From Clostridia bacterium (GTDB lineage Bacteria > Bacillota > DSM-521 > Neomoorellales > SLTJ01): a DNA stretch of 64,000 bases. Location of the stretch: assembly GCA_004347685.1 (NCBI GenBank), contig SLTJ01000046.1, positions 1 through 64,000 of the forward strand, in the 5' to 3' direction. A model generated the notes under the pieces. It was given only the letters and a program-made list of their open reading frames with translations. It was not told the DNA's origin and did no database searches. This document shows positions 46,825 through 54,401 of the stretch, one piece after another; position 1 is the stretch's first letter; every line of letters begins with the position of its first letter. Made by a program: the position numbers and the translations under genes.

Positions 46825-47822
46825 TACTCTGACTCCACCCATTTCTGTTGTTCAATCTGGACGTTCACGCCCGGCTTGCCGCTGGGATCCACTCCCGTGC
46901 CCCGCACGAAACCGGTAAAGACAAACGAGTCTACCCGGACCTGGCTCTCGATCAAGCCCCCGGACACCTCAAACCTGGCTGTTTGCTGATTATCGCTGAG
47001 GAAGAGCGCCGGGTTAAACGGCTCTGCCAGTTGCAGGTCCTTTTCGTAGGTCTCCCACAGCTTCCACAGAATCTCCTCTAGACGACTGTCCGGGATAGTT
47101 ACCTCCAGCCCGATATCGCTCTTTGCCTCCCGGCGAGAGATCATGTGGTTATGGGCGTACAGCTTTTCCGTCAGGTTGTCAATTATGTCATTGATCCGTT
47201 CTTCCGGCGCATGGTTCAGGTGTAGCCGGAGCAGCCGGCGGGCTAGGGACCGGATCAGCAGGTAGTTGCGATGCACATTCCCCAGGGCCAGGGGGTGTAC
47301 CTTTTCGGAAAGGAAACGGAAAACGTCGCTTACTTCTTGTTCGCTTTTCAAGCCGGCCATTTCCTTGGCCAGCAAGAGGTACGAGGAAACGTCCTCCACA
47401 CTGACCGGGATTTTGGCTCTGGGGTTGTAGGGATCGTCCGGATTAAAGGCGTTAGCCACGCTGGGGTCTATGGGTCCCAGTTCTCCCATTTTGCCCATCA
47501 CTATTTCGTTGGCGCCGAGGGCGAGCAGTGTCCCGGCGCTGTAAGCGCGAAAAGGAATGAGCACGGCCAGGTTTTCCGTATATTCTCGCAAGAGGTTGAC
47601 TAGACGCCAGGGGGTAAGGACGTCGCCTCCCCGGGTATAGAGGTAGAGGTCAATCTTGGGCTGGGGGCCAAGTTCCTCCAGGTGGCGGTGAAAGACGCGG
47701 ATAACATCCGGAGCCATTCGGGTACTCACGTTGTCGCGGTCACCGGTGATATAGCAGATCAGCTTGCTACCGCGTAAGTCCTGAATGGCTGCGATCAATG
47801 GGAGCCTTTCATTTCGGGCCAA
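46824..47822 (-). CDS. SDH-type ClpP-fold serine protease
   Basis: A 332-residue protein of the ClpP/SppA-like SDH_sah family, named from a Ser-Asp-His triad. LICYITGDRDN, KIDLYLYTRGGDVLTPWRLVNLLREY, then AYSAGTLLALGANEIVMGKMGELGPIDPSV carry the likely Ser and Asp. The C-terminal 80 residues form an added domain. No signal peptide. TTG 47822 is chosen for AGGAGGGG 6 bases upstream; the frame is open to 47855. Divergent from the helicase gene. Confidence 0.8.
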   Translation of the reverse strand: MARNERLPLIAAIQDLRGSKLICYITGDRDNVSTRMAPDVIRVFHRHLEELGPQPKIDLYLYTRGGDVLTPWRLVNLLREYTENLAVLIPFRAYSAGTLLALGANEIVMGKMGELGPIDPSVANAFNPDDPYNPRAKIPVSVEDVSSYLLLAKEMAGLKSEQEVSDVFRFLSEKVHPLALGNVHRNYLLIRSLARRLLRLHLNHAPEERINDIIDNLTEKLYAHNHMISRREAKSDIGLEVTIPDSRLEEILWKLWETYEKDLQLAEPFNPALFLSDNQQTARFEVSGGLIESQVRVDSFVFTGFVRGTGVDPSGKPGVNVQIEQQKWVESE

Positions 47823-47868
47823 GAGACACCCCTCCTGCTCTAGCCATATTATCACCGGAAAAAAGAAA

Positions 47869-47898
47869 TTGATGCCTGGGGCGGGAAAATGGTAGAAT
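47869..47898 (+). promoter_or_regulatory. Promoter of the DinG-like helicase gene
   Basis: TTGATG (47869-47874), 18-bp spacer, TAGAAT (47893-47898), in the divergent gap, 31 bases before the ATG. Confidence 0.6.
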
Positions 47899-47928
47899 TA
47901 CTGTTGCTGGTAGAAGCGGAGGCAAGCC

Positions 47929-49881
47929 ATGCAGGATACCGGGAAAATGAGCATGCCGGCAGACCTTATTAGCCATATGTTTACATCCGTCCTGCCGCAA
48001 GAGTGGCTCGGGTACGAGGCCCGGCCCGGGCAGTTGCAACTGGCCATGGCCGTAAGCCGGGCCCTTGATCAAAGCCACCTTCTGGTGGCAGAAGCAGGTA
48101 CGGGAACAGGGAAAACCCTGGCCTACCTGGTGCCGCTATTGCGGGATCTGGACGCCGGTTCCCGCCGGGTGGTGGTGGCGACAGCCACCATTGCCCTACA
48201 GGAACAGATTTTTGCCAAAGACCTGCCGCAACTGGCCCAGGTCTGGCCGGTGGCGGTAAAAGTAGCCCTGGCGAAGGGCAAGTCACAGTACCTGTGCCGC
48301 TGGCGCCTTGGGCAGATGGTGCAACTGGGGCTTGGGATCTCTCCACGGGAAGTAGATCACCTGTTGGGCTGGGCGCACCAGACTCAGACAGGCGACCTGA
48401 ACGAAGTGGAAGGCCTCAGCAGAAATCTGCTGGGTCACGTTTGCGTGGATGACGGATGCATATACCCGCGCTGCCCGCTGGAGGAGAATTGTTTCTGGCT
48501 TCAGGCCCGGCGCCGGGTGTGGCAGGCGCAACTTATTATCTGCAACCAGCACCTGTTACTGAGCGATATCCAGGTGCGACAGCAAACTGGGGGCCAGAGC
48601 TCCGTACTGCCGGAATATCAGGTATTGGTGGTAGATGAGGCACATCACCTGCCCGGCGTGGCCAGCGAAATACTCACCATCAGGGCTGAGGCCCGCAAGG
48701 TAGGCTGGCTCATCCTTGAAGCCCGAAGATTTTCCGGCCACGGCCTTGCCAGGGGAAAGTTGCAGGAGCTGGAGGCGGCAAATCAGCAGTTTTTCGCCTC
48801 CTTCTGTTCTCGCGGAACTGAGGCCTACCTCCTGGACAGCGTTAACCCGAACCAGGCGGACGATCTCCTGGACGGCTTGCAATGGCTGTGGGAGGAACTG
48901 GACTCGCTGGTTTTCGGTGACGCCGAAGCCGACCTGAGTGAGAGAAGGGAGAGACTGAAGGAGCAGGTGGAAAACCTGCGCCAGACGATAGCTTTTATCT
49001 TTACGTCAACCCCTGGATACGTCTCGTGGGTGGAAGCGGGAGGAAATGGCCTGCCCAGCCTAAACGCCACCCCAATTGCGGTAGCGGAACACTTACGCCA
49101 CCACCTGTTCAATTCTGTGGAGGCGGCCCTCCTTACTAGCGCCACCCTGGCCACCGGCGGCAACTTCGACTATTTTAAGCAGAACGCCGGCTTGGAGACG
49201 GCGGTGGAGGTTGTTGTCCCTTCACCCTTTGATTTTAGACGCCAGTGCCTGCTCTACTTGCCGAGGAACTTGCCTGAACCTGAAAGCCATGATTTCTATC
49301 CCCAAATGGTAGAGTTGCTGGTGGACATTCTGGAGGCTTCCCGGGGCAGGGCGCTGTTGCTTTTTACCAGCTTCCGGGGCTTGACAGCCGTCTTCAATGG
49401 CTTGTCCGGCCGGATTCCATACCATTTGCTCCGCCAGGGAGATGGGGCAAAGGCGTCCCTATTGGAAGCCTTTCGTCAGGATGTGCACTCGGTCCTTCTG
49501 GCCACCGCTTCCTTTTGGGAGGGGGTGGATGTTCCCGGGCCGGCACTTTCCTGTGTAGTTATGGACCGGATTCCCTTTGCGGTTCCCACCCACCCGGTAT
49601 ACCAGGCCCGGCTGGCGGCCCACCGCCAACAGGGAAAGGATCCTTTTTGGCAGGTCAGCCTGCCGGAAGCTGCTATCAAGCTGAAGCAGGGCTTCGGCCG
49701 CTTGATCCGTTCGCGCCAGGACAGGGGAGTGGTGGCCATCATGGACCGGCGGGTCTTCTCGCGCTCTTATGGGAACTTCTTGCTCGCCTCCCTCCCCGAC
49801 TGCGCTGTTACTTCGGCGCTGGAAGATGTCCGGGCCTTTTTTGCCGGGGAGGGTGGTCCGGCTACCGGAGGAGATCGTTAG
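47929..49881 (+). CDS. DinG/XPD-family ATP-dependent DNA helicase
   Basis: A 650-residue superfamily 2 helicase. Walker A is EAGTGTGKTLAY, the DEAH box is VVDEAHHLPG, and the C-terminal RecA-like domain has LLFTSFRGL, ATASFWEGVDVPG and QGFGRLIRSRQDRGVVAIMDRR. Cysteines in YLC and CVDDGCIYPRCPLEENCF (about 124 and 172-189) fit the [4Fe-4S] cluster of XPD/DinG proteins. It unwinds 5'-3', probably at repair intermediates or R-loops. ATG with GGAGG. Confidence 0.93.
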   Translation: MQDTGKMSMPADLISHMFTSVLPQEWLGYEARPGQLQLAMAVSRALDQSHLLVAEAGTGTGKTLAYLVPLLRDLDAGSRRVVVATATIALQEQIFAKDLPQLAQVWPVAVKVALAKGKSQYLCRWRLGQMVQLGLGISPREVDHLLGWAHQTQTGDLNEVEGLSRNLLGHVCVDDGCIYPRCPLEENCFWLQARRRVWQAQLIICNQHLLLSDIQVRQQTGGQSSVLPEYQVLVVDEAHHLPGVASEILTIRAEARKVGWLILEARRFSGHGLARGKLQELEAANQQFFASFCSRGTEAYLLDSVNPNQADDLLDGLQWLWEELDSLVFGDAEADLSERRERLKEQVENLRQTIAFIFTSTPGYVSWVEAGGNGLPSLNATPIAVAEHLRHHLFNSVEAALLTSATLATGGNFDYFKQNAGLETAVEVVVPSPFDFRRQCLLYLPRNLPEPESHDFYPQMVELLVDILEASRGRALLLFTSFRGLTAVFNGLSGRIPYHLLRQGDGAKASLLEAFRQDVHSVLLATASFWEGVDVPGPALSCVVMDRIPFAVPTHPVYQARLAAHRQQGKDPFWQVSLPEAAIKLKQGFGRLIRSRQDRGVVAIMDRRVFSRSYGNFLLASLPDCAVTSALEDVRAFFAGEGGPATGGDR

Positions 49882-49911
49882 CATAAATCTAAACCTGGAG
49901 GAGATGCGTGC

Positions 49912-50991
49912 ATGCGCAAATTAGGAATACTGACCGGAGGCGGTGATTGTCCGGGCTTGAACGCCGTATTGCGGGCCGTGGCCAAAACCGCCACGGCCCA
50001 GGGTTACGAGGTGATCGGGTTTCTAGACGGGTACAGCGGCCTGGTGGAGGAAAGGTATATGATCTTAAACACCGCTGCCGTCTCAGGGCTCCTGCACCGG
50101 GGCGGGACCGTCCTCGGCACCAACAACCGCGACAATCCCTTTCACTATCCGGTACGAGCAGGGGACAATACCGCATACGAGGACCGCTCGCAGCAGGCAC
50201 TGGTAAACATGGACCGCATTGGCCTGGAGGCCCTCATTACCATCGGCGGCGACGGGACCCTGGCTGTGGGCCGGGATCTGGCCCGCATTGGGGCCCGGGT
50301 TGTAGGGGTGCCGAAAACCATTGACAATGACCTGGCCGCTACTGACCAGACCTTTGGCTTTGATACCGCAGTTACCACGGCCACCGAGGCCCTGGATCGC
50401 CTCCACACCACCGCCGAATCCCACCACCGGATCATGGTGCTGGAATTGATGGGCCGGTACGCCGGGTGGATCGCTCTGCAAAGCGGCCTGGCCGGCGGCG
50501 CCGATGTCATCTTGATCCCCGAAATAGAATGGAAACTGGAAAACGTCGTGGCCAAGATTGAGGAGCGTCGCCGCCACGGCCGGGCTTTCAGCATTGTAGT
50601 GGTGGCTGAAGGGGCAAAGACCCCGGGCGGCGAATGGGTAATCAGCCGGAGAGTGGAGGGCAGCGTGGAGTCCGTTCGCCTCGGGGGCATCGGCCAGGTG
50701 GTGGGGCAGTTACTGGAGGAGACCACCGGCATTGAAACCAGGGTTACTGTCCTGGGCCATATCCAGCGGGGCGGTTCACCTACGGCCTTTGACCGCGTGC
50801 TGGCCACCAGGTTTGGAGTAAGGGCGGCGCAATTGGCCATGGAGGGGACCTTTGGCGTCACTGTTTGCCTGCGCGGCAACGAAGTAGCTTATGTATCCCT
50901 GGAGGAGGCCACGCAAAAGCCACGCGGGGTAGATCCCAATTCTGAGTTGATGGCTGCTGCCCGGGCCATCGGGATCAGCTTTGGGGACTAG
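49912..50991 (+). CDS. pfkA: 6-phosphofructokinase (group III, donor uncertain)
   Basis: A 359-residue phosphofructokinase: TGGGDCPGLNAVLR, ITIGGDGTLAVG, VPKTIDNDLAATDQTFGFDTA, ELMGRYAGWIA and VTVLGHIQRGGSPTAFDR. It phosphorylates fructose 6-phosphate in glycolysis. Gly115 (GGDG) favours ATP as donor, while Lys135 (PKTIDND) is the residue of pyrophosphate enzymes; the same mix occurs in the Amycolatopsis methanolica PPi enzyme, so the donor is open. SD GGAGGAG. Confidence 0.93.
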   Translation: MRKLGILTGGGDCPGLNAVLRAVAKTATAQGYEVIGFLDGYSGLVEERYMILNTAAVSGLLHRGGTVLGTNNRDNPFHYPVRAGDNTAYEDRSQQALVNMDRIGLEALITIGGDGTLAVGRDLARIGARVVGVPKTIDNDLAATDQTFGFDTAVTTATEALDRLHTTAESHHRIMVLELMGRYAGWIALQSGLAGGADVILIPEIEWKLENVVAKIEERRRHGRAFSIVVVAEGAKTPGGEWVISRRVEGSVESVRLGGIGQVVGQLLEETTGIETRVTVLGHIQRGGSPTAFDRVLATRFGVRAAQLAMEGTFGVTVCLRGNEVAYVSLEEATQKPRGVDPNSELMAAARAIGISFGD

Positions 50992-51015
50992 CCTTTCCCC
51001 CCGGCCGAAAAGGAG

Positions 51016-51035
51016 GAGGCCCCTGGTGGGGCCTC
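51016..51035. terminator. Shared stem-loop between pfkA and the peptide gene
   Basis: GAGGCCCC (51016-51023) and GGGGCCTC (51028-51035) form a perfect 8-bp stem with a TGGT loop. On the minus strand CTCCTTTTC follows; on the plus strand the T content is low. It lies 8 bases past the stop of the 20-residue peptide and 25 past pfkA, so it can serve both. Confidence 0.75.
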
Positions 51036-51042
51036 GTAACCT

Positions 51043-51105
51043 TTAGCATGAGGCATGGCACTTGCACACGGTTGATTGGCGCTTGCTGAGCTTTTTTAGC
51101 TGCAC
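51043..51105 (-). CDS. 20-residue Cys-rich peptide, probable RiPP precursor
   Basis: Reads MQLKKLSKRQSTVCKCHASC and stop. The first 12 residues are basic and Cys-free, like a leader; the last seven, CKCHASC, hold three Cys and one His, like a core. The GTG lies 8 bases after a full AGGAGG (51119-51114), and the frame starts inside the last ten bases of the radical SAM gene, so translation is coupled. A terminator follows at once. Such a short gene next to a SPASM enzyme is the classic layout of a ribosomally made, modified peptide. The modification (thioether, other crosslink or metal binding) cannot be read. Confidence 0.7.
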   Translation of the reverse strand: MQLKKLSKRQSTVCKCHASC

Positions 51106-52295
51106 GTAACCCACCTCCTCCCCGGGGGGTCTAAGCCATACCGGTAGCATTGCACCGGATCTGGACCGAGGGGATCAAAGAAAGCCTCAGCGCGGTAACG
51201 GCAGCCGCCACGGCATTCGTCGCGGAAGGGGCACGCGCACCGCAGTTGCTCCAGGGGGATGCGCGGCAGTTCGAGCCAGGCTTCCCGCAGGCCCCTGGCC
51301 AGCGGTAGGCCGTGGGCGGAGTAGAACCCGCACTTCGCCAGCCGGCCCTCGGCGGTTACGGTGGCTAGGTGCGCGCCACAACTCCAGGAAGCGCCGGCCG
51401 CGGTGTAGTGGCCCCCACCCCGGCTGAAGCGGTTAATAACTGCGGCGGCGGTGGCCAGATCCGGCAGCAGGTCGCTACCGGTTGCCAGGCGGCCGGATGG
51501 AGAGGGAACATCAATATTCCACTCTTCTATGCCCCGGGCTGCCAGCATTCCCTCTAAAGCGGCAAAATCTTCTAGATTGTGGCGGTAAACCATGGTGGCC
51601 ACCGAAACCACTTTTCCGGCCTCCTGTAGGGCTTCAATGGCCGAACAAGCCCTTTGAAAGGTCCCGGGGCCCCGGAGAAAATCGTGCGCCCCTTCCAGGC
51701 CGTCCAGGCTGACCTGAACCGCGTCTACCTGGAGCCGGCTGGCAGCTTCCAGGTCAATAAGGGTACCGTTGGTAAGCAGCACCACCCGTAAATCATATGT
51801 ACTTAGGCGGTCGTTTAACCGCCAGAAATCACGGTAGAGAAGGGGCTCCCCTCCGGACAGGAGGACAGCCAGGCCCTGCATCTGCGCCAGCTCGGCCAGA
51901 AGCTGTTCCGCCTTTTCCAGGGGCAATTCTCGGCCTCTGCAGTCGCCCACGTAGCAGTGGCGGCAGCGGAGATTGCAGGCATCGGTAAGCTGTAGCTCTA
52001 GGTAGCGAAGCGAAGGCTGGGGAGCAGCCCCGGCAGATCCTGACCGGGGCCGGGGGAATTCCCGCCACTGCAGGATACCCTCGTCGAGAGCCTCGCCGGC
52101 AAACTCCATCTCCGCCGGCCGCAGGTTATCTTCCGCCACCCCGGTCAGACACCGCTGCAAGAACGCGAAGGTTTCCTCGTTCACCTCATACAGCTCGTCC
52201 GTGGCCCGATTGTACACGCTCAGATTTTCCAGGCGTTTTAGCCCGCAGTCGGGGTGCAGTTGTAGCCACCTAGTCGCTGACGGCACGGATAACAT
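51096..52295 (-). CDS. Radical SAM/SPASM peptide-modifying enzyme with PqqD-like N-terminus
   Basis: A 399-residue enzyme. Residues about 10-75 look like a PqqD-type peptide-recognition domain (LHPDCGLKRLENLSVYNRATDELYEVNEETFAFLQRC). The radical SAM motif is CNLRCRHC (Cys107, 111, 114), followed by LSGGEPLLYRDF. The C-terminal SPASM part has many Cys (SWSCGAH, LAKCGFY, CACPFRDECRGGCRY, VQCYRYG) for two auxiliary clusters. ATG 52295 overlaps the preceding gene; GTG 52286 is possible. Related SPASM enzymes also act in heme and mycofactocin synthesis, but the tiny Cys peptide directly after it argues for peptide maturation. Confidence 0.88.
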   Translation of the reverse strand: MLSVPSATRWLQLHPDCGLKRLENLSVYNRATDELYEVNEETFAFLQRCLTGVAEDNLRPAEMEFAGEALDEGILQWREFPRPRSGSAGAAPQPSLRYLELQLTDACNLRCRHCYVGDCRGRELPLEKAEQLLAELAQMQGLAVLLSGGEPLLYRDFWRLNDRLSTYDLRVVLLTNGTLIDLEAASRLQVDAVQVSLDGLEGAHDFLRGPGTFQRACSAIEALQEAGKVVSVATMVYRHNLEDFAALEGMLAARGIEEWNIDVPSPSGRLATGSDLLPDLATAAAVINRFSRGGGHYTAAGASWSCGAHLATVTAEGRLAKCGFYSAHGLPLARGLREAWLELPRIPLEQLRCACPFRDECRGGCRYRAEAFFDPLGPDPVQCYRYGLDPPGRRWVTCS

Positions 52296-52494
52296 CCTCG
52301 AGAGAAATTATCTTTTTGCTCAGCAATCGCTTCAGCACCGCCAGGGCATTACACTCAAGGCTCCGTTCATCATCGCGGAAAAACTGGCAGTCGCGGCAGA
52401 AAAGGTCAACACACTCTGGCCCGCCAAGATAGGCCGCATCGCTGGCTGTTGCCAGGCGGGGGGCACTGGCCTTCAAGTGGGCAAAATCGGCCAC
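52270..52494 (-). CDS. 74-residue four-Cys protein heading the radical SAM operon
   Basis: Cys at 28, 33, 36 and 48 (CVDLFCRDCQFF..LECNAL) suggest a zinc or Fe-S site, and the C-terminal 25 residues (ALAVLKRLLSKKIISLEDVIRAV) form a likely helix pair. I do not recognise the family. GTG start 7 bases after AAAGGGG. Its end overlaps the start of the radical SAM gene by 26 bases, and it is the first gene after the operator and promoter at 52528-52579, so it is part of the system: perhaps a partner, sulfur or electron carrier (inference). Confidence 0.7.
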   Translation of the reverse strand: MADFAHLKASAPRLATASDAAYLGGPECVDLFCRDCQFFRDDERSLECNALAVLKRLLSKKIISLEDVIRAVSD

Positions 52495-52527
52495 TGGCTT
52501 ACCCCTTTCGGTTTTTACGGTTTCCTG

Positions 52528-52544
52528 ATACCCCTGAGGGGTAT
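52528..52544 (-). promoter_or_regulatory. CsoR-type operator palindrome
   Basis: ATACCCCTGAGGGGTAT is a 17-bp palindrome, perfect apart from the central base, located just after the -10 of the operon promoter. CsoR, CstR and related repressors bind ATACCCC-GGGGTAT-like sites. Binding here would block transcription at its start. A csoR gene is present at 28069; whether that protein acts here is an inference. Confidence 0.7.
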
Positions 52545-52550
52545 GTAGAG

Positions 52551-52579
52551 ATTATACCTTATCCCGCGTGGTTCGTCAA
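52551..52579 (-). promoter_or_regulatory. Promoter of the radical SAM operon
   Basis: On the minus strand TTGACG (52579-52574), 17-bp spacer and TATAAT (52556-52551). The -35 lies in the last codons of the small gene 52559-52705. Confidence 0.85.
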
Positions 52580-52705
52580 GAGGGACGCCGAAACTTCTTT
52601 CTCGGTCCCGTGGCTAGACCCCTCCGTTAAGCCGCTAACCCCGGTAGCCACCAAGCCCAGGGCTAGCCAGATCACGACGACAACTACCAGAACCCAGGTT
52701 TTCAT
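52559..52705 (-). CDS. Small single-pass membrane protein, 48 residues
   Basis: MKTWVLVVVVVIWLALGLVATGVSG is a membrane helix or an uncleaved signal, followed by a polar tail (LTEGSSHGTEKEVSASLLTNHAG). ATG with GGAGG 10 bases upstream. A longer frame to 53116 exists but runs through a MITE and a tRNA fragment. It is unrecognised; real translation is likely but not certain. Confidence 0.5.
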   Translation of the reverse strand: MKTWVLVVVVVIWLALGLVATGVSGLTEGSSHGTEKEVSASLLTNHAG

Positions 52706-52794
52706 GCTCGAAGCCTCCCATTCTACGAGAATATGGACGGGAACCGTATCTACATTGTAATCCGGATACCACCACCAGGCAATACCCTGAAAGC

Positions 52795-52822
52795 CAAAAA
52801 AAGAAACCGGAAAGATTTCCGG
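52795..52822 (-). terminator. Intrinsic terminator, minus strand
   Basis: CCGGAAA (52807-52813) and TTTCCGG (52816-52822), with a run of T (TTTCTTTTTTT) on the minus strand. It would end transcription from the original tRNA-Glu locus. Confidence 0.75.
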
Positions 52823-52832
52823 CCCCACCATG

Positions 52833-52974
52833 ATGATTCTCGGTAACTGCTCAGCCCGCCTAGCGGGTATGCGGCCTTCGCAAGTGCTAGCTGCGTTGGC
52901 GAGGATCAGCGCTGGCCGCGCCCCAGACCACTGACCGCCCGACAGAGAAGGCGCCTGAGTAGTTATGATTCTCG
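52833..52974. mobile_element. MITE-like insertion with 10-bp target duplication
   Basis: ATGATTCTCG occurs at 52833-52842 and again at 52965-52974. Just inside lie imperfect inverted ends: GTAACTGCTCAGCC (left) and ATAACTACTCAGGC (right, complement). The 122-bp interior has nested hairpins (CTAGC/GCTAG, GGCGGTCAG/CTGATCCTCGCC) and no gene. This is the form of a non-autonomous transposon. The 8-10 bp duplication and GTAA end would suit an IS66-like parent, but no parent is in the window. Confidence 0.65.
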
Positions 52975-53044
52975 TTTTTGATTCACTGCCTTTTCTGGTA
53001 CCACTGGAAGGTACCCATCCATGAAAACCGCTGCATGGAAATTT

Positions 53045-53088
53045 TGGTAGCCCTACGGGGATTCGAACCCCGGTTACCGCCGTGAGAG
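53045..53088 (-). repeat. 3' half of tRNA-Glu(CTC): attachment-site fragment
   Basis: The minus strand reads anticodon loop CTCTCAC, stem GGCGG, TAAC, T-arm CGGGGTTCGAATCCCCG, acceptor strand TAGGGCT and ACCA. This is the second half of a tRNA-Glu with CTC anticodon. Upstream there is no D-arm, no 5' acceptor strand and no good CCGCC stem, so the gene is cut at the anticodon loop. A perfect 14-bp palindrome GGCTACCGGTAGCC (53089-53102) abuts the break. Confidence 0.85.
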
Positions 53089-53217
53089 GGCTACCGGTAG
53101 CCGAAAGCCTTGTCACTACTAGGTTTGCGGCCTTTTCTCCCCTTCAGGAAGACCGTCATTCGTGTTTTGCATGTTATTTATTCGCCCCATTTTAGCAAAT
53201 TCCTGCTCAGACCAGAG

Positions 53218-54222
53218 CTATTTTTTCTTCTTGGGGGGGCGTATCTCCTTTAATCCCTCCTTCCGGAGCATTACATTTGCCTCTTTCAGGGAAAGCTTCC
53301 CCCGCTTATACTGCTTATAAATCCTTTCCCTCAGACGGGTCTTTTCCTGTTCTTCCGGCGGCCTCCCATAAACCGGTATCCTGCTTGGCGGCTTGCAAAA
53401 GCAGCAGACCTGGCTATCCCTCCTTTGGGCGTGAAGGTAGAAAACCTTGCATACTTCACATTCTTTGGCGGCAATGTCCTTTTCGGCGGCAGTGAATACT
53501 TCCAGCCAGGGCAGAGCCAAAACGTCATGCGTTACGTATTTGAAGATTGGCTTGTAGTCCTGCGTCTTGAGGCGGATTAGCTTTTCTTGCTGTTCCCGCC
53601 ATTGCTCCTCCAGCCTTTCTAATTCCTCCTCTCCCCTTTCAATCGAACCTATGATAAAATCCATAGCCTTTTCTGTTTCCTCAATCTCCATCATTCTTGC
53701 CAGGGTTAACCTCTCTTTCTTCTCCCTTTGTTCCCCGGTAACTTCCCACGATTTAAGTATAGTCCCCAACTCCAGGCCAACCTTAGCCAGCCTCGCGGCT
53801 GCTTCCTTATAGGCAGAGCCGGGCTGCCATAGCTGGACCCTTGCGGAAGGCTTGAATTTGTAAAACGCAGCGTAAGGAGGATTTTCAGGAAACATATCAT
53901 CTTCTCTCAATTTATACCCCGGCCTTTCGGCCAAAAGCCTATCTACACATATCCACAGGGAATTTTGTTCCCTGGCTAGCACGCGACTAATCTTGCCACC
54001 GCCAACCACATTACCGTTTAAGTCAAATATAGGCGGGTTGCCTAACTCGCCTAGAAACTTCTCCACCTGCCCGGCGTCCCTGTAGTCCAATCTTAAAAGC
54101 CTGGTAGTCAATACTCCAACACGTAGCTTTTTGCCGCCAGCCAGCCTGCCAGCCTGCCAGTGAAAAACCTCCCCTCTGATTTTTTGCTTGTTCAGCATGA
54201 ACCAGAGCGTACCCCGCCACAA
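53218..54222 (-). CDS. Unknown element protein with C-terminal zinc motif
   Basis: A 334-residue protein, not recognised. Residues about 190-235 form a charged coiled coil (EIEETEKAMDFIIGSIERGEEELERLEEQWREQQEKLIRL). Near the C-terminus CEVCKVFYLHAQRRDSQVCCFC resembles the zinc finger of CGNR-type proteins (C-x2-C..RRD..C-x2-C), followed by a basic tail ending KKKK. TTG 54222 follows AAGGAGGA at 8 bases. Divergent from the Xre regulator gene. Nucleic-acid binding is plausible. Confidence 0.7.
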   Translation of the reverse strand: MWRGTLWFMLNKQKIRGEVFHWQAGRLAGGKKLRVGVLTTRLLRLDYRDAGQVEKFLGELGNPPIFDLNGNVVGGGKISRVLAREQNSLWICVDRLLAERPGYKLREDDMFPENPPYAAFYKFKPSARVQLWQPGSAYKEAAARLAKVGLELGTILKSWEVTGEQREKKERLTLARMMEIEETEKAMDFIIGSIERGEEELERLEEQWREQQEKLIRLKTQDYKPIFKYVTHDVLALPWLEVFTAAEKDIAAKECEVCKVFYLHAQRRDSQVCCFCKPPSRIPVYGRPPEEQEKTRLRERIYKQYKRGKLSLKEANVMLRKEGLKEIRPPKKKK

Positions 54223-54401
54223 CTTTTCTTCCTCCTTTGTCCTGAACGTAAAGCAAGGAGCGATGTTTTTTTTGCTGCTGATTTTTTGCCGTCATGCCTA
54301 GTTCTTCTTGTCCGGAACGCTGTGAGCTTTTGAGCTCCCCCGGACGCCTGTGCTAGTATTTTATCAGAAGCAAAAGCAAAAAAGCAAGAGAGGTGAAAAA
54401 A

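Noticed and set aside
52820-53010. A structured regulatory RNA (riboswitch or 6S-like) before the small membrane gene
   Set aside because: The long pairing is explained by inverted transposon ends, and the exact ATGATTCTCG duplication outside them shows an insertion. No known riboswitch core was found, and 6S RNA lies elsewhere.
52559-53116. A 185-residue minus-strand frame across the tRNA-Glu fragment
   Set aside because: It runs through the tRNA half, the MITE and a terminator. Only the last 48 codons, with their own SD and ATG, look like a gene.
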